From Rugamonas sp. A1-17 (GTDB lineage Bacteria > Pseudomonadota > Gammaproteobacteria > Burkholderiales > Burkholderiaceae_D), in assembly GCA_025548565.1 (NCBI GenBank), contig JAJLPB010000013.1, forward strand, positions 1 through 64,000: a DNA stretch of 64,000 bases. Direction: 5' to 3'. Positions within the stretch are counted from its first letter, which is position 1. Every line of letters begins with the position of its first letter. The position numbers and the translations under genes were made by a program. Below, in pieces: positions 52,873-61,615 of this stretch. Below the pieces are notes generated by a model that ran no database searches, was not told where the DNA came from, and saw only the letters and a list, made by a program, of their open reading frames with translations.

Positions 52873-54462
52873 TTATTTGAACTGCGGTGGCGTTTCGAAG
52901 GTGTGGAACGGCGCCGGCGACGGCACGGTCCACTCCAGGCCCTCGGCGCCATCCCATGGCTTGGCTTCGGCTTTCTTGCCGCCGCGGATGGTCGGCAGGA
53001 CCACGAAGAACAGGAAGAACACCTGCGACAGGCCGAAACCGAAGGCGCCGATGGACGCGATCATGTTGAAGTCCGTGAACTGCGCCGAGTAGTCGGCGTA
53101 GCGGCGCGGCATGCCTGCCAGGCCCAGGAAGTGCATCGGGAAGAAGGTGATGTTGAAGGTGATCAGCGACAGCCAGAAGTGGGTCTTGCCCATCGCTTCG
53201 TTGTACATGTGGCCGGTCCATTTCGGCGACCAGTAGTAGAAGCCGGCGAACAGCGCGAACAGCGAGCCTGCCACCAGCACGTAGTGGAAGTGCGCCACCA
53301 CATAGTAGGTGTCCTGCAGCTGGATGTCGATCGGGGTCACGGCCAGGATCAGGCCGGTGAAGCCGCCGATGGTGAACACGAAGATGAAGCCCACGGCGAA
53401 CAGCATCGGGGTTTCAAAGGTCATCGAACCCTTCCACATGGTGGCGATCCAGTTGAACACCTTGACGCCGGTCGGCACCGCGATCAGCATGGTCGCGTAC
53501 ATGAAGAACAGCTGCGAGGTCACCGGCATGCCGGTGGTAAACATGTGGTGGGCCCAGACGATGAACGACAGGATGGCGATCGACGCGGTGGCGTACACCA
53601 TCGAGGCGTAGCCGAACAGCTGCTTGCGGGCGAAGGCCGGCAGGATCTGCGAGACGATGCCGAAGGCCGGCAGAATCATGATGTAGACCTCGGGGTGGCC
53701 GAAGAACCAGAAGATGTGCTGGTACATGACCGGGTCGCCGCCGCCGGCGGCGTTGAAGAACGAGGTGCCGAAGTGGCGGTCGGTCAGCGTCATGGTGATG
53801 GCGCCGGCCAGGACCGGCATCACGGCGATCAGCAGGTAGGCGGTGATCAGCCAGGTCCAGCAGAACATCGGCATTTTCATCAGCGTCATGCCGGGCGCGC
53901 GCATGTTGAGGATGGTGACGATGATGTTGATCGAGCCCATGATCGACGAGGCGCCCATCAGGTGCATCGCGAAGATCGCCATGTCCATGCCGGGGCCCAT
54001 CTGGGTCGACAGCGGCGCGTACAGCGTCCAGCCGGCCGCGGTGGCGCCGCCGGGGACCAGGAACGAGGTCGCCAGCAGGATGGCGGCCGGCGGCAGCAGC
54101 CAGAACGAGAAGTTGTTCATGCGCGCGAAGGCCATGTCCGACGCGCCGATCTGCAGCGGGATCATCCAGTTGGCGAAGCCGACGAAGGCCGGCATGATGG
54201 CGCCGAACACCATCACCAGGCCGTGCATGGTGGTGAGCTGGTTGAAGAACTCGGGCTGGAAGAACTGCAGGCCCGGCTTGAACAGCTCGGTGCGGATCAT
54301 CAGCGCCAGCACGCCGCCGGACAGCAGCATGATGAACGAGAACCACAGGTACAGCGTACCGATGTCTTTGTGATTGGTGGCGAACAACCAGCGCGACAGA
54401 CCATGGGGATGGTCGTGAGCGTGATCGTGATCGTGTGCGTGATCCAAGGTGCTTGTGCTCAT
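52873..54462 (-). CDS. ctaD: Cytochrome c oxidase subunit I
   Basis: 529-residue twelve-helix haem-copper oxidase core. The CuB/haem a3 region has WFFGHPEVYIMILP and the adjacent VWAHHMFTTG; PIDIQLQDTYYVVAHFHYVLV carries the haem His. The K- and D-channel context (NWM..., AIMPAFVGFANWMIPLQIGA) is of aa3 type. The N-terminus is His/Asp-rich (HAHDHDHAHDHPHG), which may bind metal. It follows ctaC by 15 bases. Confidence 0.97.
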   Translation of the reverse strand: MSTSTLDHAHDHDHAHDHPHGLSRWLFATNHKDIGTLYLWFSFIMLLSGGVLALMIRTELFKPGLQFFQPEFFNQLTTMHGLVMVFGAIMPAFVGFANWMIPLQIGASDMAFARMNNFSFWLLPPAAILLATSFLVPGGATAAGWTLYAPLSTQMGPGMDMAIFAMHLMGASSIMGSINIIVTILNMRAPGMTLMKMPMFCWTWLITAYLLIAVMPVLAGAITMTLTDRHFGTSFFNAAGGGDPVMYQHIFWFFGHPEVYIMILPAFGIVSQILPAFARKQLFGYASMVYATASIAILSFIVWAHHMFTTGMPVTSQLFFMYATMLIAVPTGVKVFNWIATMWKGSMTFETPMLFAVGFIFVFTIGGFTGLILAVTPIDIQLQDTYYVVAHFHYVLVAGSLFALFAGFYYWSPKWTGHMYNEAMGKTHFWLSLITFNITFFPMHFLGLAGMPRRYADYSAQFTDFNMIASIGAFGFGLSQVFFLFFVVLPTIRGGKKAEAKPWDGAEGLEWTVPSPAPFHTFETPPQFK

Positions 54463-54477
54463 TTGTAACGCTCCTGA

Positions 54478-55704
54478 TTACTTACGTGCAGCCACAACTT
54501 CGGCTGGTTGAACGATGTTTTCGGCGGCCTTGTTCGACCAGCTGTTACGGGTGTAGGTGATGACAGCCGCAATATCCGTATCCGACAGTTGCTTCCATGC
54601 CGGCATCTCAGCGCTGAACTTGCCGCTCTTCTTACCGTGCAGCAGAACGTTGATCTGTTCCGCCTTGGGGCCGTTGACCACGGCCGAACCGTCCAGCGGC
54701 GCGAACGTGCCCGGCACGCCCTTGCCGTTGGCCTGGTGGCAGACCACGCAGTTGGTCGAGTAGACTTTCTCGCCCTTGGGTTTCAGCTCGTCGATGGTCC
54801 AGGTCTTGTTCGGATCGTCGGCCAGCGCGGCCATTTCCTTTTTCTTGCCATCGACCCAGGTCTTGTACTCGTCGTCGCTGACCACGCGCACCACGATCGG
54901 CATGAAGGCGTGTTCCTTGCCGCACAGCTCGGAGCAGAAACCGCGATAGGTGCCGGTGTGCTCGGCCTTGAACCAGGTGTCGCGCACGAAGCCGGGAATG
55001 GCGTCCTGCTTGACGCCGAAGGCCGGGATCGACCACGAGTGGATCACGTCGTTGGCGGTGGTGACCAGACGGATTTTTTTATTGACTGGGACGACGACTT
55101 CATTGTCGACTTCCATCAGGTAGTTGTCGCCGCGTTTCTCGGTCGGCTCGAAGCCGGGCGAGCCCACTTGCGCGCGCGGGGTCGACAGGTTGGACAGGAA
55201 GGAGATGCCCTCGCCGTCGCCTTTCAGGTAGTCGTAGCCCCACTTCCACTGCATGCCGGTGACCTTGATGGTGATGTCGGCGTTGGAGGTGTCCTTCATG
55301 CCGACCACGGTGCGGGTGGCGGGCAGCGCCATGCCGATGACGATCAGGAAGGGCACGACGGTCCAGGCGATTTCCACCGCGGTCGATTCGTGGAAGGTGG
55401 CCGGCTTGTGGCCCAGCGATTTGCGGTGCTTGAAGATGGAGTAGAACATCACGCCGAACACGCCGACGAAGATGACCAGGCAGACCAGCATCATCCAGGT
55501 GTGCAGGCTGTAGATTTCGGAAGCGATCTGGGTCGCCGGAGGTTGCAGATTCAGCTCGCCGGCGGTGGGACCGCCGGTGCCGCCGGTCGCCGCAGTGTAG
55601 GTACCTGCCGCGGATGCCGCCTTGTCAGCCGCCCACGCTGGGATACTTGCCGCCGTTACCGACAGCCCGAGCATCAACGATTGAAGTCGCTTCGCATGTT
55701 TCAT
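54478..55704 (-). CDS. ctaC: Cytochrome c oxidase subunit II with fused cytochrome c domain
   Basis: 408-residue subunit with a signal peptide (LQSLMLGLSVTAASIPAWA), two helices (about residues 70-150), and a CuA domain with CSELCGKEHAFM (Cys257, Cys261). A C-terminal class I cytochrome c domain has the haem motif CVVCH (Cys319, Cys322, His323) and a late Met. The fusion gives a caa3-like electron entry point. I start at 55704, which has GGGGA before it. It heads the oxidase operon. Confidence 0.96.
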   Translation of the reverse strand: MKHAKRLQSLMLGLSVTAASIPAWAADKAASAAGTYTAATGGTGGPTAGELNLQPPATQIASEIYSLHTWMMLVCLVIFVGVFGVMFYSIFKHRKSLGHKPATFHESTAVEIAWTVVPFLIVIGMALPATRTVVGMKDTSNADITIKVTGMQWKWGYDYLKGDGEGISFLSNLSTPRAQVGSPGFEPTEKRGDNYLMEVDNEVVVPVNKKIRLVTTANDVIHSWSIPAFGVKQDAIPGFVRDTWFKAEHTGTYRGFCSELCGKEHAFMPIVVRVVSDDEYKTWVDGKKKEMAALADDPNKTWTIDELKPKGEKVYSTNCVVCHQANGKGVPGTFAPLDGSAVVNGPKAEQINVLLHGKKSGKFSAEMPAWKQLSDTDIAAVITYTRNSWSNKAAENIVQPAEVVAARK

Positions 55705-56102
55705 GTTTTCCCCAACCACCCAAGAAATTAAAATATTTTTTTAACGACTCCGGATTTCGGTGAACTGAACCGGCGCCGCGCTCCTTAAACAACTTCAGGC
55801 CCCATGCCAGCCTCGTCCGAAAATTTCTTCGCGACGCGACCCCGGCGGGACCTTGAGGCTTGCCGCTTCATCCCCAGATACTGCCCAGGGACAACGCGAA
55901 AGCCTGATTCTGCTTAATTCAACTGCTCGTTCGTGCTCGTCCTTGCCTGCCTATCGCCCAGCTCGCTGATTTATAGCTGGCGACGTGATCTGCTGGCAAA
56001 ATTAGTGAATGATTATATATAACAAAAACGATCCACATCAAGAAATAATCCAAATCACAACTATCGCGTAGCCCGGGGCGCCACAGTGCGCCCGCAAACC
56101 CG
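55705..56102 (-). promoter_or_regulatory. Oxidase operon upstream region with candidate promoter
   Basis: This 398-base non-coding interval separates ctaC and bioC, both on the minus strand. Reading the minus strand, TTGATG (56036-56041) and TATAAT (56012-56017) are 18 bases apart, a good sigma70-type promoter about 310 bases before ctaC. This implies a long leader. The first part of the interval (55750-55980) is GC-balanced and holds nothing else that I recognise; 55992-56060 is strikingly AT-rich. Confidence 0.5.
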
Positions 56103-57029
56103 CTACTGGCGCGGCTTTCGTGGTAAATCGAATCGGATGATGGCCTCGCCCTTGGAGGTCATTTTAGGCGCCGGACGGAAGGCGTGGCCGTAAATCACCT
56201 CGAAAGTCAGGCTCAGCTTGCCGTCCGCGCGGCGGTTTTTCTCCAGCGTGTCCAGCATGCGGCGCCACGCCTGCTTGCCCATCAGGCCGCGCCGCAGCGT
56301 GCCCAGCGGGTTGCCGCCCAGCGCGCGCACATCGGCCAGCAGGGCCTGCGGCGTGTCGTAGGTGACGGTGATGACCTCCATGTCCAGCACCGGCGTCGAA
56401 AAGCCCGCCTCCACCAATTGATCGCCGAAATCGTGCATGTCGACGAAGGGCAGCGCGTGCGGGGCCAGGTCGGCCTCGGCGAAGGCGGCGCGCAGCTCGC
56501 GGAAGGTGTCCGGCCCGAAGCAGGAGAACATCAGCAGGCTGTTCACGCGCAGCACGCGGCGCCACTCGGCGAACACGCGGTCCGGCTGCGGATGCCAGTG
56601 CAGCGCCAGGTTGGACCAGACCAGGTCCACCGAATGCGGGCCCAGCGGCAGTTCGGCGAAATCGCCGCACAGCGTGTCGATGCCGGTCTTGGCCGGCAAC
56701 AGCTTGCTCAGCAGCTGGTTCAGCGACGATGACTTGGCGGCCGGGCCCTGGGCGGCGCGCGCCATGGCCTCGGCCGCGTCGACGCCGACGATATGGGCGG
56801 CCGGATACGATTTTTGCAATAGTGCGAGATCGGCACCGGCGCCGCAGCCGGCGTCCAGCACGCGTTGCGGCGCGGCCTTGATCAGCTCCAGGCGGTCGAA
56901 CATGCGCGAGGCGATTTCGCGGCGCAGGAAATCGGACGGCGCGACGCGCTCGGGGCGGCTGAACAGCGCACGCACGCGCGCCTGGTCGATCGGCGCGCTC
57001 AGTTTCGGGGGTTTTGCGGGGACTTCCAT
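56103..57029 (-). CDS. bioC: Malonyl-ACP O-methyltransferase-type protein
   Basis: 308-residue SAM-dependent methyltransferase. Motif I is VLDAGCGAGADLALL, and motif IV/post I contains SVDLVWSNLALHWHPQPDRV. BioC methylates the carboxyl of malonyl-ACP to begin pimelate synthesis. It is slightly longer than E. coli BioC, with a charged N-terminal extension. No other biotin gene is adjacent in the window, so the call rests on sequence; a related class I methyltransferase is possible. Confidence 0.82.
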   Translation of the reverse strand: MEVPAKPPKLSAPIDQARVRALFSRPERVAPSDFLRREIASRMFDRLELIKAAPQRVLDAGCGAGADLALLQKSYPAAHIVGVDAAEAMARAAQGPAAKSSSLNQLLSKLLPAKTGIDTLCGDFAELPLGPHSVDLVWSNLALHWHPQPDRVFAEWRRVLRVNSLLMFSCFGPDTFRELRAAFAEADLAPHALPFVDMHDFGDQLVEAGFSTPVLDMEVITVTYDTPQALLADVRALGGNPLGTLRRGLMGKQAWRRMLDTLEKNRRADGKLSLTFEVIYGHAFRPAPKMTSKGEAIIRFDLPRKPRQ

Positions 57030-57100
57030 GATGTCGTTCGGTGTAGTGCGATAATGTCGGCAGTGTACATGGTTGAACGCAAACGCGTCCTGGAAGGCAC

Positions 57101-57179
57101 GTCGTTCCCGCGCAAGCGGGAACCCATGCGCCGCCCATTTGTCCTGGGACGCATGGATTCCCGCTTGCGCGGGAATGAC
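57101..57179. repeat. Dispersed inverted repeat, copy 2 (30-nt arms)
   Basis: The arms 57101-57130 and 57150-57179 are reverse complements with two mismatches and a 19-base centre. The arm core (CCCGCGCAAGCGGGAA) differs from copy 1 at 1718 by a base or two, so both belong to one family. It lies between the divergent bioC and comF genes, just before the comF ribosome site. Confidence 0.85.
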
Positions 57180-57193
57180 GCACGGGAGGGTGG

Positions 57194-57946
57194 ATGTCAG
57201 TTACCCCGACAATCGGCACAATGCGCGCCCTGCTCCATCGCGGCGGCGCGGCCTTGTTGCGCGGCGTGTTGCCGGCGTCGTGCGCGTTGTGCGCGGCAGG
57301 CGGCGACGAATTGCTGTGTCCGGACTGCGCCGCGCAATTCTTCGGCGTCGCCGCCGTGCGCTGTCCGCGCTGCGCCAATCCCTTGCCGGACTCGGCGCGC
57401 GGCCAGCTGTGCGGCGCCTGCCGCGCCGAGCCGCCGGCCTTCGACGTCACGCTGGTCGCGGCCGACTACGCGATGCCGCTGGACCAGTTGGTGCTGCAAC
57501 TGAAATTCGGCCACCGCCTGGCGCTGGCGACATTGTTTGCTCGCCTGCTGCGCGACGCCGTCCTGCAGCAGCCCGGCTTCACGCTGCCCGCCCTGCTCTG
57601 CCCGGTGCCGCTGGGGCCGCGCCGGCTGGCCGAACGCGGCTACAATCAAGCCCTGGAAATCGCGCGGCCATTGGCGCGCAGCCTGGGCGTGGCGCTGCAT
57701 CCGCGGCTGGCCTGCCGGGTGCAGGAGACGGCGGCGCAGAGCAGCGTCACGCCGGAGCGGCGGCGGCACAACATCGCCGGCGCGTTCGCGATCCCGGACA
57801 TGGCGCTGGTGCAGGGCCGCCACATCGGCGTGGTCGACGACGTGATGACCAGCGGCGCCACGCTGAACGAACTGGCGGCCACGCTCAAGCGCCACGGCGC
57901 GGCGCGCGTGAGCAACCTGGTGTTCGCGCGCACGCCGCCGCATTGA
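57194..57946 (+). CDS. comF: ComF-family phosphoribosyltransferase-like protein
   Basis: 250-residue protein with an N-terminal zinc-finger region (CALCAAGGDELLCPDC and CPRCANPLPDSARGQLCGAC) and a C-terminal phosphoribosyltransferase domain with the PRPP loop GVVDDVMTSGATLNEL. ComF members aid DNA uptake in competent bacteria and are related to amidophosphoribosyltransferases. GGGAGG is positioned before the ATG. It is followed by trmL 21 bases downstream. Confidence 0.93.
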   Translation: MSVTPTIGTMRALLHRGGAALLRGVLPASCALCAAGGDELLCPDCAAQFFGVAAVRCPRCANPLPDSARGQLCGACRAEPPAFDVTLVAADYAMPLDQLVLQLKFGHRLALATLFARLLRDAVLQQPGFTLPALLCPVPLGPRRLAERGYNQALEIARPLARSLGVALHPRLACRVQETAAQSSVTPERRRHNIAGAFAIPDMALVQGRHIGVVDDVMTSGATLNELAATLKRHGAARVSNLVFARTPPH

Positions 57947-57967
57947 ATTTAATAGAGGAGAATTGTT

Positions 57968-58438
57968 TTGTTTCACGTCGTACTAGTCCAACCTGAAATT
58001 CCACCGAACACCGGCAACGTGATCCGGCTCTGCGCCAACACCGGCGCGCAGCTGCACCTGATCGAGCCGCTGGGCTTCCCGCTGGAAGACTCCAAGCTCA
58101 AGCGCGCCGGCCTGGACTACCACGAATACGCGAAGATGAAAGTCCACCCGGACTGGTCAGCCTTCCTGGCCGAGGTGCAGCCGGATCCGGCCCGCATGTT
58201 CGCCATGACCACGCACGGCTCCTCGCCGTTCGCCGACGCCGCCTTCCGTCCGGGCGACGTGTTCGTGTTCGGCTCGGAGACGCGCGGCCTCGACCCGGCC
58301 TTCCGCGAAACGTTCCCGCCAGCCCAGCGCATCCGTTTGCCGATGCGCCCCGACAACCGCAGCCTGAATTTATCGAACACGGTCGCCGTGGTGGTGTTCG
58401 AAGCCTGGCGCCAGAACGGCTACGCCGGCGGCGCATAA
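57968..58438 (+). CDS. trmL: tRNA (cytidine/uridine-34 2'-O)-methyltransferase
   Basis: 156-residue SPOUT methyltransferase that modifies the wobble base of tRNA-Leu. It shows FHVVLVQPEIPPNTGNVIRL, EPLGFPLEDSKLKRAGLDY, VFGSETRGLDPAF and the knot segment RIRLPMRPDNRSLNLSNTVAVV. The start is a TTG at 57968, with GAGGAG 7 bases before it; homology begins at that codon. The stop lies in the first unit of a 31-base tandem repeat. Confidence 0.95.
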   Translation: MFHVVLVQPEIPPNTGNVIRLCANTGAQLHLIEPLGFPLEDSKLKRAGLDYHEYAKMKVHPDWSAFLAEVQPDPARMFAMTTHGSSPFADAAFRPGDVFVFGSETRGLDPAFRETFPPAQRIRLPMRPDNRSLNLSNTVAVVVFEAWRQNGYAGGA

Positions 58439-58494
58439 AATTTGGATCAAGTCCGGCATCCGTGCATAAAATTGGGGTCAAGTCTGACATTCGG
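58433..58494. repeat. Tandem 31-nt direct repeat at the trmL 3' end
   Basis: Units 58433-58463 and 58464-58494 match at 25 of 31 positions. They begin at the last sense codon and stop codon of trmL. The second unit is the left outer end of the hairpin repeat at 58472, so the first looks like a decayed partial copy of the same end. Confidence 0.75.
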
Positions 58495-58561
58495 ACACGA
58501 GCTCAACCGTAGCGCGCTCGCTAGGGCTGAGCTCGTGTCCGAATGTCAGACTTGACCCCAA
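58472..58561. repeat. 90-bp hairpin repeat, copy 2
   Basis: The 34-nt arms 58472-58505 and 58528-58561 are perfect reverse complements and identical to the outer arms at 31364-31452. The central 22 bases differ between copies but retain a small inner palindrome (TAGCG-N4-CGCTA). The right arm lies inside the reading frame of the minus-strand gene at 58521. Confidence 0.9.
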
Positions 58562-58832
58562 ACTGGAGCAGGATGGCCAGCGCGCCGGCGCCGGCCACGC
58601 TGACACAGACCGTGCTTGCGGCCGCCAGCGCGGCTGGATTGCGCAGGCCAAGCAGATCGGCCGCGAAGGCCAGCGAGACCGTGGCGATCAGCTGGGCCGG
58701 ATAGAGGAAGCGCAGTTGGCGGAAGGCGCGCGCGTCGCCGCGCCGCCAGTAGCGCAGCGCGACCGCGAACGCGGGGCCCCACAGCACCCCAAGGAACACC
58801 AGCGCCGCGAAGGCGGCGATCAGAAGACGCAT
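58521..58832 (-). CDS. Small membrane protein whose C-terminus is encoded by the hairpin repeat
   Basis: 103-residue protein with three hydrophobic segments (LLIAAFAALVFLGVLWGPAFAV, LYPAQLIATVSLAFAADLLG, LAAASTVCVSVAGAGALAILL). The last approximately 13 residues (FGVKSDIRTRAQP) are translated from the hairpin repeat, so the native C-terminus was probably replaced when the repeat inserted. It is 1 base downstream of the heptose adenylyltransferase. Function unknown. Confidence 0.68.
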   Translation of the reverse strand: MRLLIAAFAALVFLGVLWGPAFAVALRYWRRGDARAFRQLRFLYPAQLIATVSLAFAADLLGLRNPAALAAASTVCVSVAGAGALAILLQFGVKSDIRTRAQP

Positions 58833-58833
58833 A

Positions 58834-59316
58834 TCACGGGCGCTGGGCGCGCACCTTGGTCAGCAATTTGGTGGTCGAGCGGTCGTGCTCGAAATCGATG
58901 GCGATGGCCTGGCCGCCGTAGGCCAGCACGGCCTGGCCTTCGGGGATGGCGTCCATCTGGTAGTCGCCGCCCTTGGCGTAAATTTCCGGCCGCGCCTGCT
59001 GCACCACTTCCAGCGCGGTGTCCTCGTCGAAGTCCACCACCAAGCTCACCGATTCCAGCGCGGCCAGCACCGCCATGCGGTCGGCGCAGTTGTTGAGCGG
59101 ACGGTCGTCACCCTTGCCCAGCCGCTTGACGGAGGCGTCGGTGTTGGCGGCCACCACCAGCGAGGCGCCCAATGCGCGCGCCTGCGCCAGGTAGGTGACA
59201 TGGCCGCGGTGCAGGATATCGAACACGCCGTTGGTCAGCACCACCGGCTTGGGCAGGGCGGCCACGCGCTCGGCCAGTTGTTCACGGGTGCAGATCTTGG
59301 ATTCAAATTGAGGCAT
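58834..59316 (-). CDS. rfaE2: D-glycero-beta-D-manno-heptose 1-phosphate adenylyltransferase
   Basis: 160-residue nucleotidyltransferase, the stand-alone version of the HldE C-terminal domain. NGVFDILHRGHVTYL has the HxGH signature; NTDASVKRLGK and YAKGGDYQMDAIPE follow. It makes ADP-heptose for LPS core. It ends the minus-strand unit with pilU upstream, 12 bases apart. Confidence 0.93.
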   Translation of the reverse strand: MPQFESKICTREQLAERVAALPKPVVLTNGVFDILHRGHVTYLAQARALGASLVVAANTDASVKRLGKGDDRPLNNCADRMAVLAALESVSLVVDFDEDTALEVVQQARPEIYAKGGDYQMDAIPEGQAVLAYGGQAIAIDFEHDRSTTKLLTKVRAQRP

Positions 59317-59328
59317 GGGGTTCTTCGG

Positions 59329-60513
59329 TTATTTGGTTTCTTCGTCTTCCGGCTCGTCGTCGATCTGCATGCTGAGCGTATCGGCGGTGGCCGGACTGTT
59401 GTCGCCGGGTTCCTTGCGGTCGCCGCGCAGCTTGATCTGCAGGCGCAGGCCGTTGGCCGAGTCGGCGTTGCGGATCGCCTCTTCGTAGGCGATATAGCCC
59501 TTATTATAAAGTTCGTACAGCGCCTGGTCGAACGTGCACATGCCGAGCTCGCGCGATTTGTGCATGATTTCCTTGATCGCCTGGAAGTTCCCCTTGAAGA
59601 TCATCTCGGCGATGGTCGGCGTGTTGAGCAGGATTTCAATCGCCGCCTTGCGGCCCTTGCCGTCCTCGGTGCGCACCAGCCGCTGCGAGACGATGGCGCG
59701 CAGGTTGGACGACAAGTCCATCAGCAGCTGGTTGCGCCGCTCCTCCGGGAAGAAGTTGATGATGCGGTCCATGGTCTGGTTGGAGTTGTTCGCGTGCAGC
59801 GTGCCCAGGCACAGGTGGCCGGTCTCGGCGAACGCGATCGCGTGCTCCATGGTCTCGGTGTCGCGGATCTCGCCGATCAGGATCACGTCCGGCGCCTGGC
59901 GCAGCGTGTTCTTCAGCGCGTTGTGCCACGACAGCGTGTCCACGCCCACCTCGCGGTGCGTGATCAGGCAGCCCTTGTTCTTGTGGACGTACTCGACCGG
60001 ATCCTCGACCGTGATGATGTGGCCGGCCGAATTGGCGTTGCGGTAGTCGATCATCGCCGCCAGCGTGGTCGACTTGCCGGAGCCGGTGCCGCCCACCACC
60101 AGCACCAGCCCGCGCTTGGTCATGATGACTTCCTTCAGCACCTCGGGCAGGTCCAGCTTCTCGAAATTCGGGATCTCCGAGGCGATGGTGCGGATCACCA
60201 TCGCCACGTTCTGCTGCTGCACGAAGACGTTGACGCGGAAGCGGCACACCTCCGGCAGCGAGATGGCGAAGTTGCATTCCAGCTCGGCCTCGAACTCGCG
60301 CTTCTGCTTCTCGTTCATGATCGACAGCGCCAGCGCGCGGGTCACGCTGCCGGTCAGCTTTTGCTGGCTCAGGGGCTTCATCGCGCCCTGCGACTTCATG
60401 CTCGGCGGGAAATCTGCGGAAATGAACAAATCCGAGCCGCCGGTATGGTGCATCACCTTCAGCAGCTTGTGCAGATAGGCTTGCGCTTCTTCTGGACCAA
60501 ATGTGGAGGACAT
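59329..60513 (-). CDS. pilU: PilU-type twitching-motility retraction ATPase
   Basis: 394-residue hexameric ATPase of type IV pili. It has Walker A GGTGSGKST, the Asp box EDPVEYVHKN, the Walker B region DVILIGEIRDTETMEHA and the His box TGHLCLGTLHANN. The acidic C-terminal tail (DDEPEDEE) separates PilU from PilT. I start at 60513 where MSSTFGPEEAQAYL matches the family. It is divergent from oxyR. PilT is not in the window. Confidence 0.92.
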   Translation of the reverse strand: MSSTFGPEEAQAYLHKLLKVMHHTGGSDLFISADFPPSMKSQGAMKPLSQQKLTGSVTRALALSIMNEKQKREFEAELECNFAISLPEVCRFRVNVFVQQQNVAMVIRTIASEIPNFEKLDLPEVLKEVIMTKRGLVLVVGGTGSGKSTTLAAMIDYRNANSAGHIITVEDPVEYVHKNKGCLITHREVGVDTLSWHNALKNTLRQAPDVILIGEIRDTETMEHAIAFAETGHLCLGTLHANNSNQTMDRIINFFPEERRNQLLMDLSSNLRAIVSQRLVRTEDGKGRKAAIEILLNTPTIAEMIFKGNFQAIKEIMHKSRELGMCTFDQALYELYNKGYIAYEEAIRNADSANGLRLQIKLRGDRKEPGDNSPATADTLSMQIDDEPEDEETK

Positions 60514-60622
60514 GCTTGCCTTTCGATGGATGACACCAACATACGCTGCATTATATCGACACCATTCGCTACAATACGGGTTAATTATTGCATCCCAGCA
60601 TTGCCTGTGTTCAAATACATTC

Positions 60623-61558
60623 ATGACACTGACCGAACTGAAATATATCGTCGCCGTTGCACGAGCGAAACACTTCGGACATGCGGCCGAAGCTTGTTAC
60701 GTCGCTCAGCCGACGCTTTCGGTCGCCATCAAGAAACTTGAAGATGAGCTGGGCGTGGTGCTGTTCGAACGGGGCGGCGCCGAGATTTCCGTGACTCCGC
60801 TGGGCGCGCAGATCGTCGCCCAGGCCGAGCGTGTGCTGGAGCAGACCGCCGCCATCAAGGAACTCGCCAAGCAGAACAAGGACCCGCTGGCCGGCCCGCT
60901 GCGCCTGGGCGTGATCTACACTATCGGCCCCTACCTGCTGCCGCCGCTGGTCAAGGGCATGATCGACAAAGTCCCGCAGATGCCGCTGATCCTGCAGGAA
61001 AACTTCACCGTGCGCCTGATCGAGATGCTGCGCCAGGGCGAGCTGGACGCCGCCATCATGGCGCTGCCGCTCCCCGAGCACGGCATGGCCATGCAGGCGC
61101 TGTACGACGAGCCCTTCGTGGTGGCGATGCCGGCCCAGCACGCATGGACCAAGCGCCGCACCATCCCCGCCGACGACCTGAAGACCGAAAACATGCTACT
61201 GCTGGGGAACGGACACTGTTTCCGCGACCAGGTACTGGAAGTCTGCCCCGAAATGGCGCGCTTTTCCGCGCCGGGCAACGGCATGCAGCGCACCTTCGAG
61301 GGCTCGTCGCTGGAGACCATCCGCCACATGGTGGCCAGCGGCATCGGCCTGACCGTGCTGCCGCGCGCCTCGGTGCCGGACATGGACACCAAGGAGGGCA
61401 TGCTGCAATTCCGCCCGTTCGACGCGCCGGCGCCGTCGCGCCGGGTGGTGATCGTGTGGCGTAAAAGCTTCACCCGCAAGGCCGCCATCGACGCCGTGTG
61501 CGAAGTCGTGGCCGCGTGCAACCTGCCCGGCATCACCACCCTCTGCGCCGACGATTGA
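60623..61558 (+). CDS. oxyR: OxyR peroxide-responsive LysR regulator
   Basis: 311-residue LysR-type activator. The N-terminal HTH is TLTELKYIVAVARAKHFGHA. The peroxide switch is complete: Cys199 in GNGHCFRDQ and Cys208 in VLEVC, the same numbering and spacing as E. coli. It lies divergent from pilU with a 109-base gap; a TACAAT at 60570-60575 is a possible -10 box. Confidence 0.95.
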   Translation: MTLTELKYIVAVARAKHFGHAAEACYVAQPTLSVAIKKLEDELGVVLFERGGAEISVTPLGAQIVAQAERVLEQTAAIKELAKQNKDPLAGPLRLGVIYTIGPYLLPPLVKGMIDKVPQMPLILQENFTVRLIEMLRQGELDAAIMALPLPEHGMAMQALYDEPFVVAMPAQHAWTKRRTIPADDLKTENMLLLGNGHCFRDQVLEVCPEMARFSAPGNGMQRTFEGSSLETIRHMVASGIGLTVLPRASVPDMDTKEGMLQFRPFDAPAPSRRVVIVWRKSFTRKAAIDAVCEVVAACNLPGITTLCADD

Positions 61559-61615
61559 GCTGGCCGCGCCAGGATTTGCGATAATCCTGATCTTTCCCTT
61601 CAAGCGGCACTACCC

